From: Solirubrobacter ginsenosidimutans
GTDB lineage: Bacteria; Actinomycetota; Thermoleophilia; Solirubrobacterales; Solirubrobacteraceae
Length of the DNA stretch: 64,000 bases
Assembly (NCBI RefSeq): GCF_027587205.1
Contig: NZ_JAPDOD010000004.1
Location: 186,001 to 250,000, forward strand
Direction: 5' to 3'
Shown here: in pieces, positions 33,715 through 41,241 of the stretch
How positions within the stretch are numbered: the first letter of the stretch is position 1
Layout of the letters: the number at the start of each line of letters is the position of its first letter
The notes under the pieces: model-generated
Told to the model about the DNA's origin: nothing
The model's database searches: none
Seen by the model: only the letters and a program-made list of their open reading frames with translations
Translations under genes and position numbers: made by a program

Positions 33715-34455
33715 ATGACACCCTCCACACGCGAACCGGAACTGCTCGGGCAGACCGTCGTCGTGATCGGCGGCAGCGCCGGCATCGGCCTCGAGACCGC
33801 CCGGCGCGCCCTCGGCGAAGGCGCCGAGGTCGTGCTCACCGGCCGCAACCAAGCGCGGCTCGATCAGGCCGCGGACGAGCTCGATGTCCAGCGGACCGCC
33901 GCGTTCGATGCCACCGATCCCGCCGCCGTCGAAGCGTTCTTCGCGGAGCTCCAGTCGCCGATCGACCACGTGATGGTCACGGCCGGCGCACCGCACTACG
34001 GACCGCCGCTGGAGATGTCTCGGGAGGAGGCGCAGCGCGGCCTCACCGAGCACCTCCTGCTCACCCTCACGATCGCCCGTGTCGCCGTCGGCAAGGTCCG
34101 GCCGCTCGGCTCGCTGGTGTTCATGGGCGGGACGGGCGCGCGCCGCCCGCGGGTCGGGCTCGCGATCGCCTCGACCGCGACCGTGGCGCAGAACACGCTG
34201 ATCGCCAACCTCGCGCTCGAGGTCGCGCCGATCCGCGTCAACCTGATCGCCGCGGGCTTCGTCGACACGCCGCTCTCGGCCGCGATCCTCGGCGACGACC
34301 TGGATCGGCGGCGCGACGAGCTGCGGTCGATGCTCCCGATCGGGCGCGTCGTCGGCCCCGCCGACGTGGCCGCGCTCGCCGTCCACCTCATGATCAACAC
34401 CGCGCTCACCGGCGCGACCTATGACATCGACGGCGGCCAGCAGCTGGTCTCGTGA
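33715..34455 (+). CDS. Short-chain dehydrogenase/reductase
   Basis: 246 residues from ATG 33715, with GGAG 6 bases upstream. Rossmann motif VVVIGGSAGIGLETARRAL, TGRNQARL, then DHVMVTAGAPHYGP. The catalytic region deviates: where SDRs have YxxxK the sequence is ATVAQNTLIANLA after FMGGTGARRPRVGLAIAST, so the canonical Tyr and Lys are absent. This resembles the divergent YdfG/SDR-like group seen in actinobacteria, with doubtful classical activity. The C terminus is typical (FVDTPLSAAIL.. GATYDIDGGQQLV). The upstream frame carries a regulator fragment. Confidence 0.85.
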   Translation: MTPSTREPELLGQTVVVIGGSAGIGLETARRALGEGAEVVLTGRNQARLDQAADELDVQRTAAFDATDPAAVEAFFAELQSPIDHVMVTAGAPHYGPPLEMSREEAQRGLTEHLLLTLTIARVAVGKVRPLGSLVFMGGTGARRPRVGLAIASTATVAQNTLIANLALEVAPIRVNLIAAGFVDTPLSAAILGDDLDRRRDELRSMLPIGRVVGPADVAALAVHLMINTALTGATYDIDGGQQLVS

Positions 34456-34459
34456 GGGC

Positions 34460-34681
34460 TCAGCGCGATACCACGACCTGCTTGACCTCCGCCATGTAGC
34501 GGTCGGCGCTCGCGGTCGCCTCATCCGGTGTGCCGCCGGCCTGGCGGGCGTGCATGTACGCCGCGTACCAGTCCCACCAGTCGTGCGGTGGAGCGATCGC
34601 CTCGAAGGAGCCATGGGCCTCGGCCGTCTCGTGCAGGAGCTGCGCGAGGGCCGCGACGTCACTCTGCTGCGTGCTGCTCAT
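34460..34681 (-). CDS. Small conserved-looking protein downstream of the peroxidase
   Basis: 73 residues from ATG 34681, 11 bases after the haem peroxidase stop, with GGAGGTT-like ribosome-binding sequence (minus strand GCGGAGGTTCC). Sequence centre HDWWDWYAAYMHARQAGG is Trp-rich and the rest helical. I have seen similar short DWADWYAAY-type proteins in actinobacteria without a known role. Likely cotranscribed with the peroxidase. Confidence 0.7.
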   Translation of the reverse strand: MSSTQQSDVAALAQLLHETAEAHGSFEAIAPPHDWWDWYAAYMHARQAGGTPDEATASADRYMAEVKQVVVSR

Positions 34682-34692
34682 TGGAACCTCCG

Positions 34693-36270
34693 CTAGTTCG
34701 CGCGTTTGAAGCTGACGTGGATCGCGTCCGGGCGCCGCGAGTTGCGGGCGACGATCTGCTGCAGGGAGCTGGTCGCGGAGATCACCTTCATGCCGGTCTT
34801 GGTGAAGGTGTCCTCGTTGAAGACGTTGCGCGCGAGCAGCGGGTTGGTCAGCGCCTGGGTGAAGGCGTCGTTGGCGACCATGTAGGTCATCAGCTCGCCC
34901 ATCATCATGTAGTCGGGCGAGTCCTCGGCGAAGATGCCGACGTACCACTCGAGCTTGTCGATGTGCCCGTAGAGGGCCTTCAGGCGCTGCTGGACCTCGC
35001 GATCGCCGGTCAGCTCCTCGAAGCTGTGCATCCGGTGCAGCCCGTAGGCCTCGCGGTAGTCGTTGAAGGACCGCAGGCGCGCGTTGCGCATCAGCGCGAT
35101 CGTGACCGCTTCGACGGACGGCCACTCCGGGTTGGGGCTGTCGACCAGGAAAGCCGGGGTGTTGCGCAGCGTGATCCGGCCGGCGGCCTCCATCGAGCAG
35201 AGCGCCATCAACGCCTCGATGCCCTCGGAGATGACGAGCGGGTTGTTGTTGCGGAACTCCGTCGAGGCGAGCTGCCCCGGGCCGGTGCCGATCGTGTCCG
35301 GCACCAGCGGGTGCCAGCGGTAGAGCAGGTTGAACTCGATCGCACACCAGTTGGTCCGGTTCCAGCGCTCCTCGTCGGCGATGAACGGGACGGTCTCGAC
35401 GGCGAAGTCGAACGGGCCGATGTGGGTGATGTACTCCTCGACCACGAGCTTGAGCAGCAGGACGATCATGATGTTGCGCGCGGTCTCGAACACGCGGTCG
35501 TCGTCCCAGTCCGGATGCTCCATGGCGAGGATGCCCGCGAGCCGGTTGTGCTCGCGCAGGCAGACGACGTTCATGACCGTGTTGCCGATGGTCGAGTTGC
35601 CGTGCTCGAGGCCGACCGCGAAGAACGTGTCCTTCTGCTCCTCGGGCGCGCTGCGCAGGATCACGTCGGTGATGAAGTGCGCGTCGTGGAGGCCCACGAA
35701 CTCGGGCTTGAACACCAGCGGCCCACCCGGCGAGCGCGGCTCGAACAGGAACGCCGGGTATTCCTCGCCGTCGATCCGCTGGCTCTTCAACCGCCCGCCC
35801 TGATGCGCGCGCAACAGCTCGGTCTTGGCGGGGTTGACCCCGTAGATCTGGCAGAGGTCGATCTCGTGGTTGGAGTCGTTCTTGCGGTAGTCGGTGAGGC
35901 TGGTGCGCAGGAAGCTGTCCGTGAACCACTGCGCGAAGAACATGAACATCACGCTGGTGTCGGTCGACGGGAGCATGCGCTCGCGCCGGTAGAGCGCCAC
36001 GACGTCCGCTTCCGGCGGGAGCGCGGCGTGCTCCTCCGGCGTCGCCGGCGGCAGGTGGCGCCCCGAGTACGTGCGATCGGTGAGGCTCTTCCAGCTCGTG
36101 TAGTCGCTCGCCAGTGACAGCGCGCGCGGGCGCAGCGTCGTCGCGTACCCGAACTGGTTGATCACGAGCCGGCTGAGGAGGCTGCGGATCGGCGGGACGC
36201 CGCTCAGGCCGAGCGGACCGACGACCTTCGGCAACTGCCGCGTCACGACGCCGGGCAAGGCGGGGAACAT
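34693..36270 (-). CDS. Cyclooxygenase-like haem peroxidase (animal peroxidase superfamily)
   Basis: 525 residues from ATG 36270, chosen because upstream codons are Pro/Arg/Ser-rich and unlike protein. Core of the PGH-synthase-like group: FMFFAQWFTDSFLRT, NHEIDLCQIYG, GLEHGNSTIGNTVMNVVCLREHNR, ARNIMIVLLLKLVVEEYI, then AIEFNLLYRWHPLVPD. Tyr317 and His320 match the cyclooxygenase Tyr385 and proximal haem His388 of sheep COX-1. At the distal side Gln114 is kept, but the position of the distal His207 is Asp118. Bacterial members may be fatty-acid dioxygenases or peroxidases. No signal peptide. A 73-residue protein follows. Confidence 0.87.
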   Translation of the reverse strand: MFPALPGVVTRQLPKVVGPLGLSGVPPIRSLLSRLVINQFGYATTLRPRALSLASDYTSWKSLTDRTYSGRHLPPATPEEHAALPPEADVVALYRRERMLPSTDTSVMFMFFAQWFTDSFLRTSLTDYRKNDSNHEIDLCQIYGVNPAKTELLRAHQGGRLKSQRIDGEEYPAFLFEPRSPGGPLVFKPEFVGLHDAHFITDVILRSAPEEQKDTFFAVGLEHGNSTIGNTVMNVVCLREHNRLAGILAMEHPDWDDDRVFETARNIMIVLLLKLVVEEYITHIGPFDFAVETVPFIADEERWNRTNWCAIEFNLLYRWHPLVPDTIGTGPGQLASTEFRNNNPLVISEGIEALMALCSMEAAGRITLRNTPAFLVDSPNPEWPSVEAVTIALMRNARLRSFNDYREAYGLHRMHSFEELTGDREVQQRLKALYGHIDKLEWYVGIFAEDSPDYMMMGELMTYMVANDAFTQALTNPLLARNVFNEDTFTKTGMKVISATSSLQQIVARNSRRPDAIHVSFKRAN

Positions 36271-36307
36271 CGGTGGCAAGCCTACGGGAAAGGCGGCCGG
36301 CGATGTG

Positions 36308-37162
36308 TCAAGCGGCGGTGATCGCCTCGGGGGCGGTGCGCTGGAGCGCCGGCCAGCCGATGTCCTCGGCACGCTCGCGCGCTTCGGCGGCAACGCCGCC
36401 GCGCAGACCGAACAGGCGCTTGGCCAGGAGCAGGTAGACGACGACCGCGACGTTGATCACGAACGCGACCAGCTTGAAGGGCGAGAGGCGGTGCGCCAGC
36501 TCGTAGATCTCCAGCGGCAACAGCGAGGTCGTGACCAGGAACGTCAGGTACTCGGCCCAGCGGCGCTGATACCACAGCCCCACGGCTTCGACCCCCTCGA
36601 CCAGCGCATACAGCGCGAAGACCAGACCCACCAGCCGCAACGTGTCCGACTGCAGCGAGAAGGCGCGCTCGATCTCGTGCGCGAGGCCGTGTTGGGGCGG
36701 TTTCCCGGACGCCGCGCCGGTCTGCAGGTCGACGAGCACGCGGTAGACCGGGCCGCGCAGGTCCTCGCGGTGCGAGGCGAACACGAACACGAACGCCGCG
36801 AGCGCTCCCAGGACGACGAAGTGCACGGCGCGATTGATGGCGATCAGGCGCAGCACGATCTTGTCGCGCAGCGGCTTCCCGCGCAGCGGGAGCTGGATGT
36901 CGGCCGGCAGCGGCGGGCGTTCGCGCGCCGGCGCGACCGGCGCGGACAGCGGCAACCACGAGTCGCAGCGCACGCAACGATGCCAGCGCACCCCGTCGAT
37001 CTCGCGCGCCACGAGCGCATCCTCCGCGGTCAGCGTGCGGGCGTCGATGCCGATCAACTCGTGGCCCGCCACCCCGCACACCAGCAGCTCGTAGTGAAAG
37101 CGCGGCCGGAAGCGGCTCGGCTTCACGAGCTGCACGCCGGGAAGCTGCTTGCGGTGCGCCAT
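36308..37162 (-). CDS. DUF2127 membrane protein
   Basis: 284 residues. The N-terminal 100 residues are cytoplasmic and contain a lone zinc-ribbon-like WHRCVRCDSW. Four membrane helices follow (INRAVHFVVLGALAAFVFVF, LRLVGLVFALYALVEGVEAV, WAEYLTFLVTTSLLPLEIYE, LVAFVINVAVVVYLLLAKRL), with the EGVEAVGLWYQRRWAEYLTF signature of DUF2127 (PF09900). Function unknown. It lies 37 bases downstream of the peroxidase start on the same strand and has repeat copy B immediately upstream. Confidence 0.87.
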   Translation of the reverse strand: MAHRKQLPGVQLVKPSRFRPRFHYELLVCGVAGHELIGIDARTLTAEDALVAREIDGVRWHRCVRCDSWLPLSAPVAPARERPPLPADIQLPLRGKPLRDKIVLRLIAINRAVHFVVLGALAAFVFVFASHREDLRGPVYRVLVDLQTGAASGKPPQHGLAHEIERAFSLQSDTLRLVGLVFALYALVEGVEAVGLWYQRRWAEYLTFLVTTSLLPLEIYELAHRLSPFKLVAFVINVAVVVYLLLAKRLFGLRGGVAAEARERAEDIGWPALQRTAPEAITAA

Positions 37163-37190
37163 CGGCGAAACATCGCAGATGGGCTACGCC

Positions 37191-37680
37191 GGGACGAAAG
37201 TCAACTGCGCCGGGTGGGGGAGGGGGAAGTGGCGCGCCCTCCGGGTCCTACTCTCGTGGACCGCGCCTTGTCCGCCTGCCCACGCTGAGGCGTCGCGCCG
37301 GGACACCGACAGGTACGGGCCACGGAGACAGAAAGTGCGTTTTCACACTCGCCGATCACCCCGCCGGAGCGGGTTGCCGGGGGGTGCGTACTTCTATTCC
37401 GGCCTGACCGGACTTAGCGTACGAACCCCATCAGCGCGCCAACTCGAACAGTGCGAACCTGACTGAAACCCGCGCAACGACCCCCAAACGCGCATGGTCG
37501 ACCATGGCGACCGGGACAAGGCGTGCGAGGGACACACTTTGCTTCTCCGTAGCCCGTAACTGTCGGTATCCCGGCGCGACAACCCAGGCATGGGAGCCGA
37601 GCCGCGAGGCGGACGGCGGCAGCCAAGCACGGGTCGCTCGCCACTCCCCCTCCCCACCCGGCGCAGTTGACTTTCGTCCC
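37191..37680 (-). repeat. Palindromic intergenic repeat, copy B (complete, reverse orientation)
   Basis: The most complete copy, occupying the gap between two minus-strand genes. It begins GGGACGAAAGTCAACTGCGCC (37191) and ends with its reverse complement at 37680, with about 42 paired positions at each end apart from two single-base indels. Further inside, CGGGACACCGACAGGTACGGGCCACGGAG pairs with CTCCGTAGCCCGTAACTGTCGGTATCCCG. Read on the minus strand it is collinear with copies A, C and D. The central hairpin is at 37381-37429 (GGGG/CCCC, CGTAC/GTACG, TCCGG/CCGGA). The last base of the element is the last base of the DUF4239 stop codon. Confidence 0.9.
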
Positions 37681-38473
37681 TACGAAGAGATCAGCGTGAA
37701 CTCGCGCAGCGCGTCGTGCATCGCGTCCGGCCCCACGCCCACGCTGCCCGTGAACGGCAGGTCGAGCGCGAGGATCAGCGAGAGCACGAGCCCCACCAAC
37801 GCCGCCAGCGCCCCCACCATCAGCGCCTGCGCGGCGAAGCTCGAGACGCCGAAGAAGTACGTGAAGCCGATGGAGATGATGCCGCCGATGATCAGCATGC
37901 CCCACATCGCGGTCGGGAGCTCACGGCCGCTCGTCGCGATCCGCTCCCGGCGCAGCTCGGTCGCGTCGTTGAGGCTCGAGACCGCCTGGTCGTAGAACGC
38001 CTCGTCGGACTTGGTGCGCGGCTCGATCGCCCGGAATGCGGTCCATACCGCGCCGAGCGCGCGGTCCGCCGCGAGATCCTGGCGATGGAACGTGGCCATC
38101 TTGTCCCACTCCCGGTCGGCCACGAGTCGCACGTAGTCGCGAATCGCCGGGCGTGCATCGGGACCGGCGCCCTCCAACGCGTCGGCGTTGCGGTACATCG
38201 CGGTCAGGACCGTCGCCTCGTGGTCGGCGTCCTTGCGGGCATCATCGAACTGCTGCCACGCGATCACCACCACGAACGCGAGCAGCACCGCGTAGACGAC
38301 ACCCACCACGCGAGGATGAAGCCGGCGACGTCGTGATGCTCTTCGAGGTCTGAGAGCTTGACGCTGCGCCGCACGAGCACGACGCCGCCGAGGGAGATCC
38401 CGACGCACACCCCGACGATGACCAACCCGAGCAGCCAGGTCGGAAAGTGCAACAGCAGCCACGTCTCCACCAC
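37680..38473 (-). pseudogene. DUF4239 (bestrophin-like) membrane protein gene with a single-base frameshift
   Basis: Two overlapping frames together encode one DUF4239 protein of about 264 residues. ATG 38473 gives MVETWLLLHFPTWLLGLVIV... to HHDVAGFILA; the next frame continues VVGVVYAVLLAFVVVIAWQQ to the stop at 37680. The break lies near 38308-38310, where one G (minus strand GCGTGGTGG for expected GCGGTGGTGG) is missing. Four membrane helices flank a long helical middle region. It is the last gene of the 12-kb operon. Either a real inactivation or a sequencing error in a short G/C repeat. Confidence 0.85.
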
Positions 38474-38477
38474 CGGG

Positions 38478-39350
38478 TCAGAAGGCCTTGACCAAGGTGC
38501 CCACCGTGACGTGGGGGAAGCACATCCCGCCGAACTCCAGCAACGCGGTCTGCGAGTACTGGAGCTGCAAGAACTCCGTGTCGCCGAGCCCGTGGACGCG
38601 CTCGACCGAGAACACGGAGTCCAGGCTCACGGTGTTGGCGTTCTCGTTGATGAAGGGGATGTTCCCGAGGTCCGCCGCCGACGTCGTCGAGGCGAACAGA
38701 TGGGTCACGTGGCTCAGCGTCTGGCCCTGTAGCGCTTGACGGCCGAGGCTGTTGGGATCGTCGACCAGCTCCTGGGTGATCGAGAGCGGGAGCGGGCTCG
38801 TCCGGTGCGGCGACTCGACGGTGAGGTCGTACGCGCGGTAGGGGTTCTTCGTCCCGGCGGGCGGCGGAGAGCCGCCGATCGCAAACGGCACGGTGTTCGC
38901 CGGCGGGATCTCGGGCGGCCCGTCGGGCACGAGCTCCAACGCCGTGCCGACGGCGCAGAACGCGTTCCCGTGCGGGATCGTCGACAAGCGCGCGATCGTC
39001 GGCCCCGAGGCGGGCACGGTCGTGTCCGGGATCGTGAGCCAGACGCCGGGCTCGATGTGCAGCGCGCCGCCGGTGGTGCCGTCGGTGACCCGGTGCAGGT
39101 ACGTGACGCCGTACATCGCGATGTCGTCCTGGCGACTGCCGCGATTGAAGATCGGCGACGCGATCGCCGTGAACTCGATCGTCTCGCGGAGCACGTTGAG
39201 CTCCAGGAAGAACCCGTCCTCGTTCGCCGGATCGGAGCTCGGCCGCGCGATCAGGCTGAAGCCCGTGCCCTCCCAGAAGCCGCTCAGATCGCGCAACGGC
39301 CCGAGGCTGTCGGCGGTCGCGGCGTGGCCGGAGACACCTCTGAAGGTCAC
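38478..39350 (-). CDS. Lipocalin-like beta-barrel protein (possible haem/lipid binder)
   Basis: 290 residues from GTG 39350, whose GTGA overlaps the stop of the preceding gene. Opens GPLRDLSGFWEGTGFSLIARP, a nitrobindin/lipocalin-type first strand, followed by FFLELNVLRETIEFTAIASP, GVTYLHRVTD, GGALHIEPGVWLTIPDT and STIPHGNAF. This pattern occurs in bacterial proteins annotated as haem-binding or peroxidase-associated; I recall no proven role. Ends 4 bases before the DUF4239 gene. Confidence 0.68.
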   Translation of the reverse strand: MTFRGVSGHAATADSLGPLRDLSGFWEGTGFSLIARPSSDPANEDGFFLELNVLRETIEFTAIASPIFNRGSRQDDIAMYGVTYLHRVTDGTTGGALHIEPGVWLTIPDTTVPASGPTIARLSTIPHGNAFCAVGTALELVPDGPPEIPPANTVPFAIGGSPPPAGTKNPYRAYDLTVESPHRTSPLPLSITQELVDDPNSLGRQALQGQTLSHVTHLFASTTSAADLGNIPFINENANTVSLDSVFSVERVHGLGDTEFLQLQYSQTALLEFGGMCFPHVTVGTLVKAF

Positions 39351-40333
39351 GCGCCGCTCCTCTCCAATGCCTCGCGGGTCGCCGCGAGCGCCTCACCCGC
39401 GACCGTGTACGCATCCGGGACGCCGTCGACGGGCGCGTCCTCGCCCGGGATCCAGAACTTGCGCCGCGTCAATCGCAGCGACTCCAAGAACGGCGGGATC
39501 GCGTTGAAGACCTCGACCAGCAGCGGGCCGTCGTAGACCGGCAGGATCGGGTCGAAGAACGCGTCCCACGGAATCCAGCTGTCGCGCATCGCGCCGCGGT
39601 CAGGCGCGGAGACGTGCACGGAGTGCACGCGGCTCGCGGACGCCTCGATCTGCGCGGTGAACGCGGCGGGACCGTCGTCGCCGAGCAGGACGTGCGCGCT
39701 GTCGACGCACACGCCGACCTGGGTGCTCGGCACGCCTTCGAGGAACGCGAGCACCTCGCCGACCATGTTCGGCGCGGCGGTCTCCCAGTGGTCGACCGGC
39801 TCGATCGCGAGCGTGACGCCCTTGGTCTCCGCGTAGACCCCGAGCTCCTGCAGTACCGGCTGCGCGGCCGCGTAACCGGCCGCGGTCCAGTCCTGCAACG
39901 CGTCGCTCCAGAATGGGTCGCCGAAGTCACCGGTCGGATAGAGCCCGTAGGGGAAGATGATCGGCCCGGCCATGATCGTGCCGCCGAGCAGCGTGGTGAT
40001 GTCGACCCGCGACTTCAGGTACGCGAGCGCGTCCTCGCGCTGCTCCGCGTAGGGCGACGCGGGATTGAACGTGCGCGTGGCGCCCACGTTGGTCGAGATG
40101 CCGACGCCGCCGACGCCGGCGGCATCGAGCGCGTCCTTCAGCACCGCGTAGCGCTCCACCTCGGCCGCGTGATCGCGCGTCGGCGTGGCCGAGATCGGCA
40201 GGTCGAAGCCCGCGTAGCCGAGCTCGGACAGCGCCTCGATGTGCCGCACGATCGTCTCCGCGTACTTCGCGTCCCCCGGCCGCAGGTCGACCGTGAACAT
40301 GAAGAAGCTGAAGTACAGCTCCCGCGGCGTCAC
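39347..40333 (-). CDS. Sugar isomerase/epimerase-like TIM-barrel protein
   Basis: 328 residues from GTG 40333 (GTGA overlap with the IolE-like stop). Xylose-isomerase-like TIM barrel with metal-ligand candidates in the order Glu (VTLAIEPVDHWE), Asp-x-x-His (VCVDSAHVLLG), His (SRVHSVHVSAPDRG) and Glu (GPLLVEVFN), as in D-tagatose 3-epimerase and D-allulose epimerase. The family also includes the beta-eliminating enzymes that cleave 3-keto-C- and O-glycosides. The operon context with GMC oxidoreductases fits that latter possibility (inference). Confidence 0.85.
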   Translation of the reverse strand: MTPRELYFSFFMFTVDLRPGDAKYAETIVRHIEALSELGYAGFDLPISATPTRDHAAEVERYAVLKDALDAAGVGGVGISTNVGATRTFNPASPYAEQREDALAYLKSRVDITTLLGGTIMAGPIIFPYGLYPTGDFGDPFWSDALQDWTAAGYAAAQPVLQELGVYAETKGVTLAIEPVDHWETAAPNMVGEVLAFLEGVPSTQVGVCVDSAHVLLGDDGPAAFTAQIEASASRVHSVHVSAPDRGAMRDSWIPWDAFFDPILPVYDGPLLVEVFNAIPPFLESLRLTRRKFWIPGEDAPVDGVPDAYTVAGEALAATREALERSGA

Positions 40334-41229
40334 CAGCCCAGGACCTCGCGCAGGTACGCCCGCGCCTTGAGCGCGTACTCGAGCGGGTTGGCCTTCGCCG
40401 GATCCTGCTCGGCCTCGGTGACGAGCCAGCCCTCGAAGCCCGCGTCCGCGAGCGCCTCGAAGATCGGCACGAAGTCGATCGACCCGTCGCCGGGCACGGT
40501 GAAGACGCCGGCCTCGATCGCGGCCTCGAACGAGTAGCCCTCGGCCGTGGCCTTGGCGACGATGTCTGGGCGCACGTCCTTCAAATGAACATGCTTGATC
40601 CGGTCCGCGTGGGCGAGCGCGGCAGCGACCGGGTCGTCGCCGGCGAACGCCAGATGCCCGGTGTCCAGCAGCAGGTTCACCAGCGCCGGATCGGTGTTCG
40701 CCAGCAGCCGGTCCACCTCGGCACGGGTCATCACGCCGGTGCCCATGTGATGGTGGTAACAGAGCCGCATGCCCTCGTCCTGGGCGATCTTCCCGAGCCG
40801 GTTCAGGCCGGTCGTCAGCGCGTCCCACTGCGCGTCGTCGAAGATCGGCCGGTTGGCGAACACCGCGACGGGCAGCGGGTTCACGGCGCCCCCGAACTCG
40901 GCGACGACCATCTCGGTGCCGCCGACCGCCTTGATGAAGTCGAGCTGCTGGTGGAACGTCGCCAGCGTCTGCTCCTCCATCGCGTTGATCGTGAAGTAGG
41001 TGCTCACCCACGGCTCCGACACGGCCAGCCCGCGGAGATCGAGCGCGGCCTTGAGCTCGGTGACATCGGTCGGGTACTTGTGGCCGACGCTGCAGCCTTG
41101 GAAGCCGGCGAGCGCCATCTCCGACACGCACTGCCCGAAGGTGATCCCGATGTCGATGTTGCGGAAGTCGTCGTTCCACCACAGCGTCGGCGTGACGCCC
41201 AGGCGGACCTTCTCGGCATCGAGGCTCAT
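40330..41229 (-). CDS. IolE-like (inosose dehydratase-type) TIM-barrel protein
   Basis: 299 residues. N-terminal VRLGVTPTLWWNDD and the central LCYHHHMGTGVMTRAEVDRL are characteristic of myo-inosose-2 dehydratase, which removes water from 2-keto-myo-inositol. Metal ligands: Glu in MVVAEFGG, Asp in LLLDTGHLAFAG, His in KHVHLKD, Glu near the end (LVTEAEQD). No other inositol genes (iolB, C, D, G) are present, so a related keto-sugar may be the real substrate. Overlaps the next gene by 4 bases and follows the glucosidase by 12. Confidence 0.85.
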   Translation of the reverse strand: MSLDAEKVRLGVTPTLWWNDDFRNIDIGITFGQCVSEMALAGFQGCSVGHKYPTDVTELKAALDLRGLAVSEPWVSTYFTINAMEEQTLATFHQQLDFIKAVGGTEMVVAEFGGAVNPLPVAVFANRPIFDDAQWDALTTGLNRLGKIAQDEGMRLCYHHHMGTGVMTRAEVDRLLANTDPALVNLLLDTGHLAFAGDDPVAAALAHADRIKHVHLKDVRPDIVAKATAEGYSFEAAIEAGVFTVPGDGSIDFVPIFEALADAGFEGWLVTEAEQDPAKANPLEYALKARAYLREVLGW

Positions 41230-41241
41230 CGTCTCATCTCT

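Noticed and set aside
34528..37288. Long plus-strand ORFs opposite the peroxidase and DUF2127 genes
   Set aside because: Their compositions (Arg/Val/Asp/His/Leu) are typical antisense shadows in high-GC DNA, and the minus-strand frames match known families.
40330..41229. A complete inositol catabolic operon
   Set aside because: Only an IolE-like protein is present; iolB, iolC, iolD and iolG are missing, so the context points to a keto-sugar rather than inositol.
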